Shown here: positions 59,351 through 64,000 of the stretch, piece by piece
Position numbering within the stretch: the first letter of the stretch is position 1
Layout of the letters: each line of letters begins with the position of its first letter
Origin: Strongylocentrotus droebachiensis
Lineage: Eukaryota > Echinodermata > Echinoidea > Camarodonta > Strongylocentrotidae
Direction of reading: 5' to 3'
NCBI GenBank assembly: GCA_035222895.1
Contig: JAVYIG010001050.1
Coordinates: 189,001-253,000 of the forward strand
Length of the DNA stretch: 64,000 nucleotides
Program-made: the position numbers and the translations under genes
Notes under the pieces: generated by a model
Seen by the model: only the letters and a program-made list of their open reading frames with translations
Database searches by the model: none
What the model was told of the DNA's origin: nothing

Positions 59351-59709
59351 ATAATAATAATAGCTAGTTCTTATATAGCGCTTTTCAGGACCGAAGGTCC
59401 TCTCAAAGCACTTTACAGAGATATATATTATTACCCCGGTCATCTGATTCAGGCGTTACAGCACACAATGTATGCACATTCTCCACTCCCTGGGGAGCAT
59501 TCCAGCCAGGGGTCATTTTTTACAAGGGCACACTTGCTAATCTAACCACATTAGCTTTCGCATCCTACCGGGTACCCATTTAACACCTGGGTGGAGAGTG
59601 GCTAATGTAGATCAATGTCTTGCCAAAGGACATTAGTGCCGCAGTGGGACTTGAACCGCGGACCTTGTGATCCACAGTCCGGTGACATATCCATTCGTTC
59701 ACGACACCT
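59351..59709 (-). mobile_element. Full-length tRNA-derived SINE
   Basis: On the minus strand from 59709: tRNA-like head with GGTTCAAGTCCCACTGCGGC (B-box GGTTCAAGTCC); a body of about 90 bases; the central domain CTGGAATGCTCCCCAGGGAG, AGAATGTGCATACATTGTG; then a tail hairpin (GGACCTTCGGTCC) with AAGCGCTATATAAGAACTAG and (ATT)n. Head, core, tail and A/T-rich end are in the order expected of a SINE. Fragments at 25.7, 38.8 and 45.9 kb share parts. Confidence 0.9.
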
Positions 59710-60390
59710 CTACATAGCACCAGATATCTTAGTATGATCTGAAAACAGTATGTGTACACAGAATATACATACAGTCATGTATGGTTAACATAAAAGAAAG
59801 GAGAAAAGTCTGTATCAAACCAAATCAAGAGTCATGCCCTAACCAAATTCATATGTTGAATAGCTTAATCCTTGTATCGATTGATTGTCAATCGACAAGA
59901 AGGTCATTTTTCAAATAATATTCAAATCATAAATTGTTTAAACAATATGTTTATAAACAGAAAGGGCATCCAAAATATTCTCTCCCACTCAATTTCCTCC
60001 AGAAGCGTATTCTTCATTAATACTACTTCCACATCTAACCCGGATAGTCCCCAAGGCAAAGAATGATGGAACACATCAATATCCTAGCCTAGCCTAGCCA
60101 GGAAAAAAGTCATGGTGTCCTCCACTTAATAATCGGGGAGGAAATTCAGCCAGGCAAATCATTTCCAAGGACCCCCAGGGCCATTGAGAAAGGGGATGCA
60201 AAGTGACTTGAGTGACAAACGTGTTTGTGAATCAGGTTTGTTGCCTTGGTTTTATATATCTCTCTTCATCCGTTGTTCTTCATAATCTGTGCAAATAGGA
60301 AGCGGCATTCATGACCGGTTTGTTTCCATTCGTGATGGATTAGGAGAGCTGGCTAAACACAGTTCACTCATCTGTGTATCACATGATTAA

Positions 60391-60571
60391 AGGGTGTCAT
60401 GAAGAAAGATTACAGAAATACATGTAACTGTGGCACTTAATTGTCACAATAGTAGAATCCCTTGGTAAAAGATATTTGAAAAGGTGTCATGAAGAAAGAT
60501 TACAGAAATACATGTGATTGTGGCACTTAATTGACTCAATAGTAGAATCTCTTGGCAAAAGGATATTTGAA
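60391..60571. repeat. ~90-bp tandem duplication
   Basis: GGTGTCATGAAGAAAGATTA starts each of two adjacent copies (60393 and 60483), both ending in AGATATTTGAAAA-like sequence. Confidence 0.92.
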
Positions 60572-60935
60572 AAAAGCATCCTAATCAGAAAATAAATCTT
60601 CTTGTGATCAAGTCTTAAACCTCAGTCACACCACCAAACTGAGTACAAACCAACACCATTATAAACAGATCAATTCTTGGTCATTCAATGTACATGTAAT
60701 GGTCAACTTGGTCTGTCGTTGGTCGTGCTGTTAAGTGTGACTTGGGTATAATATTATAAAGATGATGTATGGAGTTGAGAGCTAAAATATAAATACACAC
60801 TTCAAAAATATCTACAGTCAAAAAAAGAAATATCAAGAAAATCCAGTATGAATTCTTGCATACTGCATGGACAGTTTACATCAATACTTTTTTATCCTGT
60901 GGTTTAATTACCAATGTAAACAACAACTCCTTAAA

Positions 60936-61625
60936 GATGACAAGCATTCATGAAGAATTTCTGGAATCAACAAAACTGGAATACTTTCGACGAAACAACC
61001 TTTGCCTAGAAAAGACATACTCAGAGCATGCAAGATGCATTAACGTTGATGGATGTGAACACCACCTTCTTATAAATGATAGTGAGCATTTATAAAGCTC
61101 TCTGGAATCAATCAACATAACACACATGTATAACCATACTTTCAAACCTTGTTTTGAAAACACAATTTTGTACAATTGTTCATCCATGGGAACAGCACCG
61201 ATTTGAAGATGTGGAGCATTCACTAAGAACTTAAGAAGTTATAGAATCAACATTCCGTACGTATACACACCGTACATGTTTGACTGTCTTTTTAAACCTC
61301 ATGCAAACAACTAAAAATTGCCTTCAGAATAAGAATAACCTCATTTTAAGCAAGATGCATCAATGTTGATGACTGTGAATATCACCTCCTGGAGGATGCC
61401 TGGCATTCTCCAAGAATCTCTGATATCACCATAACATAATTTGAATATGACCAAGTAAGTTTGGGAAAGCTTGTTCGAACAACATTATATTAACCATGAA
61501 AATACACATTACCGCAATGTACAAGATGCATTAAAGTTGATTAATGTGAACAACACCAAACCTCCTTCAGGATGACGGGCATCCTCCTGGAACCTCTGGA
61601 ATCAACTTCCTACACAACCAACGAG
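60936..61625. repeat. Degenerate tandem/dispersed units
   Basis: CAAGATGCATTAACGTTGAT and variants at about 61030, 61353 and 61523 are each followed by TGTGAACACCACC-like and TCTGGAATCAA-like segments. Units are diverged and of unequal length. Confidence 0.65.
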
Positions 61626-62310
61626 ATGAAACTCCACCACTTGATTACCAACGGATGATGACAGATGCGGTCCGCATTCCTTGAGTCACCAATCCCCTCC
61701 ATCTACCGGGCGAGGGCTGAAACAAAATTCGCTACGATCGACTGATAGAAGACACGCTCAGGAAAGAAATCCCATCGTCATGGTAACTAATCTGGTGGGG
61801 AGTTCATATCGCTCCTTCATTAGATCAGAGTATCATTTTCCCTTTTATCACCTTCTCTCCATCACAAGATTCTGTTACCAGAACCAACTAGGCTCTCTTC
61901 CTGTTTCATTTCCTGCCATTCATTCAGAAGGAAGTTCAACCAAAACACATCCACTGCTTTTCTAGACTACCTTCTTTTCCTCTGTCTTTTACTTCCTTCA
62001 ATGCTTAAAACTGTTTTCTTTCAGTTCTACCCTGTCAGCTTTCTTCATTATAACAATCTTCTTTTTCTACATGTATGTTACATCATTGTTTTCTTGTCAA
62101 GGTTAAGTTTTTACATGGTCTTCTTCATCTCTCTTCTCCAAATCCTGTTTTTTCCAAAATAGTTATTGACTCTCATCTACAGTGTCTCTTTCTTACTTTT
62201 TCTCTTTCTCACTCATTCTTCCTTATCCAAATCCCCCTCCCCCTCTCTCTCTCTCTCTCTCTCTCCCCATATTTCTCTTTTACTCTTTCTTTCTTGATCT
62301 ACATAATTGA

Positions 62311-64000
62311 TCTGGTATAATTGATGTGTATTTGAAAACTTATGATATTATTTGTCTCTCGGAAACGTTAACTGATTCTATTGATCTGTCTAACTCCTTT
62401 TTACATGATTTTGAGTATTACTGTTTGTCTAGAAGAAGTGAACAGAGATTAGGAGGGTTTCATGGCATGTGTATATTAATGAAAAAACATATTTTTGCGT
62501 ATTCAGAAAGGTTATGTGATACCATTTCCCCTTCAATTATTTGGGTCAAGATTCAAAGAGAAATCTTAGGTTTTGAGTTTATATTGGGTGCAGTATATCT
62601 ACCCTGCGAAGGCTCAATTTATCACAACTATGAGGTCTTTGATTGTTTGGTACAGGATATTATTAACATTAAAAGTAAATTTAATGTTCCATTTTGTTTA
62701 GTTGGGGATTTCAATGCTCGCACAGGGTTACTTGCTGATTATTTAGATATTGATGATAATGCTGTATCTGACCTACTTGGTTTGAACTTTTGTGATGATT
62801 CCAGTCTGTCACCTAGTACATGTATGGATAAGTCATATATGCCCATCAGGCGTAAAAATATGGATGTTAAAGTAAATAACAATGGTAGTCATGTAATTGA
62901 CATATGTAAAACTTTAGGTCTTGCTATCGTCAATGGACGGCTCGGTGATGATAATGGTATTGGAAATTTCACATGTTTTAATAAGAATGGGGGTTGTAGC
63001 ACAATTGATTATGCTATTGTTTCTCATGAATTGTTTTATAACATACAAAACTTCCAGGTTGACTTATTTGATAAGTGTTTATCGGACGTTCATTGTCCTA
63101 TTGTTATGACTTTGCAATCAAATCATACACACAACCAAGAAATTCATGATGTTAATACCATTTATGACTCGTCTAAGCCCAGGTACATGTCTTTTAAGTG
63201 GGATCGTGAAAATGCAAATGAATACTCTGATAGGCTGCACAGATTAACCTTACAATTGTCAGGAATTATGGAAAATATTCATGGAAATGTAAGTCAGGAA
63301 TTGGTAGATCATTGCTACTCTGAGATCTGTAACTCTTTTTTACAGGCTGCACAAGATATTGGTGTGTGTAAGTGGAAACAGTCAAATACAGCAAGGAGTC
63401 ATAAAGAACAACATAATGTGAATTCGCCATCACAATTATGGTTTGATGCCGATTGTGAAGCTGCCCGTAAAGAGTATCTTAATTTAAGGAATAGGCTAAG
63501 CAGGAAAATTCAGCTAGGTAGAAGATTAGATGTTCAAGTAACAGATATTGATGTTTTACAAAGTGACTTTCTTTTGGCAAGTAAGAAATATAAAAAATTG
63601 CTAAGGTACAAAAGGAGGAAGTATGGTAAAGACTTTAGTGCCTCTTTACGGTCCTTGAAAAAACAAGGAAACCCTAGAGCCTTTTGGGATTTATTAAACA
63701 GTAATGGTCGTCGAACTAAAAGTGCAGTTAATGTTTCTTTGGGCGATCTTGTACAGCATTTTAAATCTCTAGGAAATGTATGTAAATCAGAGGATAATTT
63801 AGAGGAAAGTATTCCTTTGTATGCTGATAATGTGACGATACAAAATGATGGTTTGAATGAACCTATCACATTAGAAGAGCTTGAATTAATGGTTAATAAA
63901 TTGAAAAATGCCAAAGCTTGCGGTAAAGATTTGATCAGAAATGAATTTTTGAAAAGTTGCCCCTTAGAAATGCGTAGGGTTATTGTTGATTTGTTCAATA
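62311..64000 (+). CDS. Non-LTR retrotransposon ORF: endonuclease and start of RT (runs off the window)
   Basis: Open frame of 563 codons without a stop, preceded by an in-frame TGA at 62308. The APE-type endonuclease is recognised by ICLSETLTD, LVGDFNARTG, STIDYAIVSHELF and LSDVHCPIV in order. Next come a charged linker (LWFDADCEAARKEYLNLRNR, NPRAFWDLLNSNGRR) and KNAKACGKDLIRNEFLKSCP, the block just before the RT domain. The first ~40 endonuclease residues and an ATG at the proper place are missing, so it is 5'-truncated or begins in another frame. The catalytic RT would be beyond 64000. Clade not resolved; differs from the LINE at 31.3 kb. Confidence 0.9.

Larger units (their letters stand above)
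45177..62310. other. Upstream flank, no gene supported
   Basis: About 17 kb on the 5' side of the myosin. I found no protein family or splice-consistent coding chain on either strand. It contains the repeats listed individually; the remaining sequence is AT-rich with several long C or G runs. Confidence 0.5.

Noticed and set aside
61681-62320. Possible ORF1 of the right-edge LINE
   Set aside because: The ORFs here lack zinc-knuckle, coiled-coil or RRM features, are interrupted by (CT)n, and the endonuclease N-terminus is itself missing.

Overview
This is animal genomic DNA. It is AT-rich, and its coding blocks are short and bounded by GT/AG splice sites. There are many short dispersed and palindromic repeats, non-LTR retrotransposons and a tRNA-derived SINE, and nothing organised as an operon. 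I think an echinoderm, probably a sea urchin, is most likely, from the repeat style and the divergence from vertebrate myosin. No marker in the window proves the species.

Positions 609 to about 45.1 kb, minus strand, carry one large gene: an unconventional myosin of class X (MYO10-like). I reconstructed 28 consecutive exons from splice sites, reading phase and similarity. All junctions are in phase, and together they give about 1,078 codons from a Kozak-like ATG at 45101 to the left window edge. In order they encode the motor head (P-loop, switch I, switch II/relay, actin-binding loop 2, converter), three IQ motifs, a charged E/K/R-rich single-alpha-helix/coiled-coil stretch, a short acidic linker, the first half of a split PH domain and most of the inserted second PH domain. 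The rest of the tail (end of the PH region, then MyTH4 and FERM if the family pattern holds) lies beyond position 1. The long PEST-rich linker of vertebrate MYO10 is absent. The N-terminal SH3-like subdomain was not found.

The introns hold most of the mobile DNA. There are foldback/MITE elements at 7.9, 12.5, 24.2, 25.9 and 29.2 kb, a palindromic family with GTTTCAT-type ends at several sites, and an antisense 5'-truncated LINE with a broken reverse transcriptase at 31.3 to 32.8 kb. The LINE sits inside a rearranged inverted repeat. A 1.15-kb CpG- and CRE-rich element lies at 35.5 to 36.7 kb. Long simple repeats include (TCC)n of about 59 units, (CAT)n, GA-rich tracts and a 17-bp G-rich minisatellite. 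Exons 9 and 10 of the myosin are each followed, in the downstream intron, by degenerate partial copies of their own 3' ends, several with usable-looking donor sites.

Positions 45.2 to 62.3 kb, upstream of the myosin, contain no gene I can support. They hold repeats: SINE copies, a large foldback element at 56.5 kb nested in an older repeat, dispersed duplicated blocks and tandem arrays. From 62.3 kb to the right edge runs an uninterrupted plus-strand ORF of 563 codons. It is the endonuclease region and the beginning of the reverse transcriptase of a non-LTR retrotransposon, and it continues outside the window.
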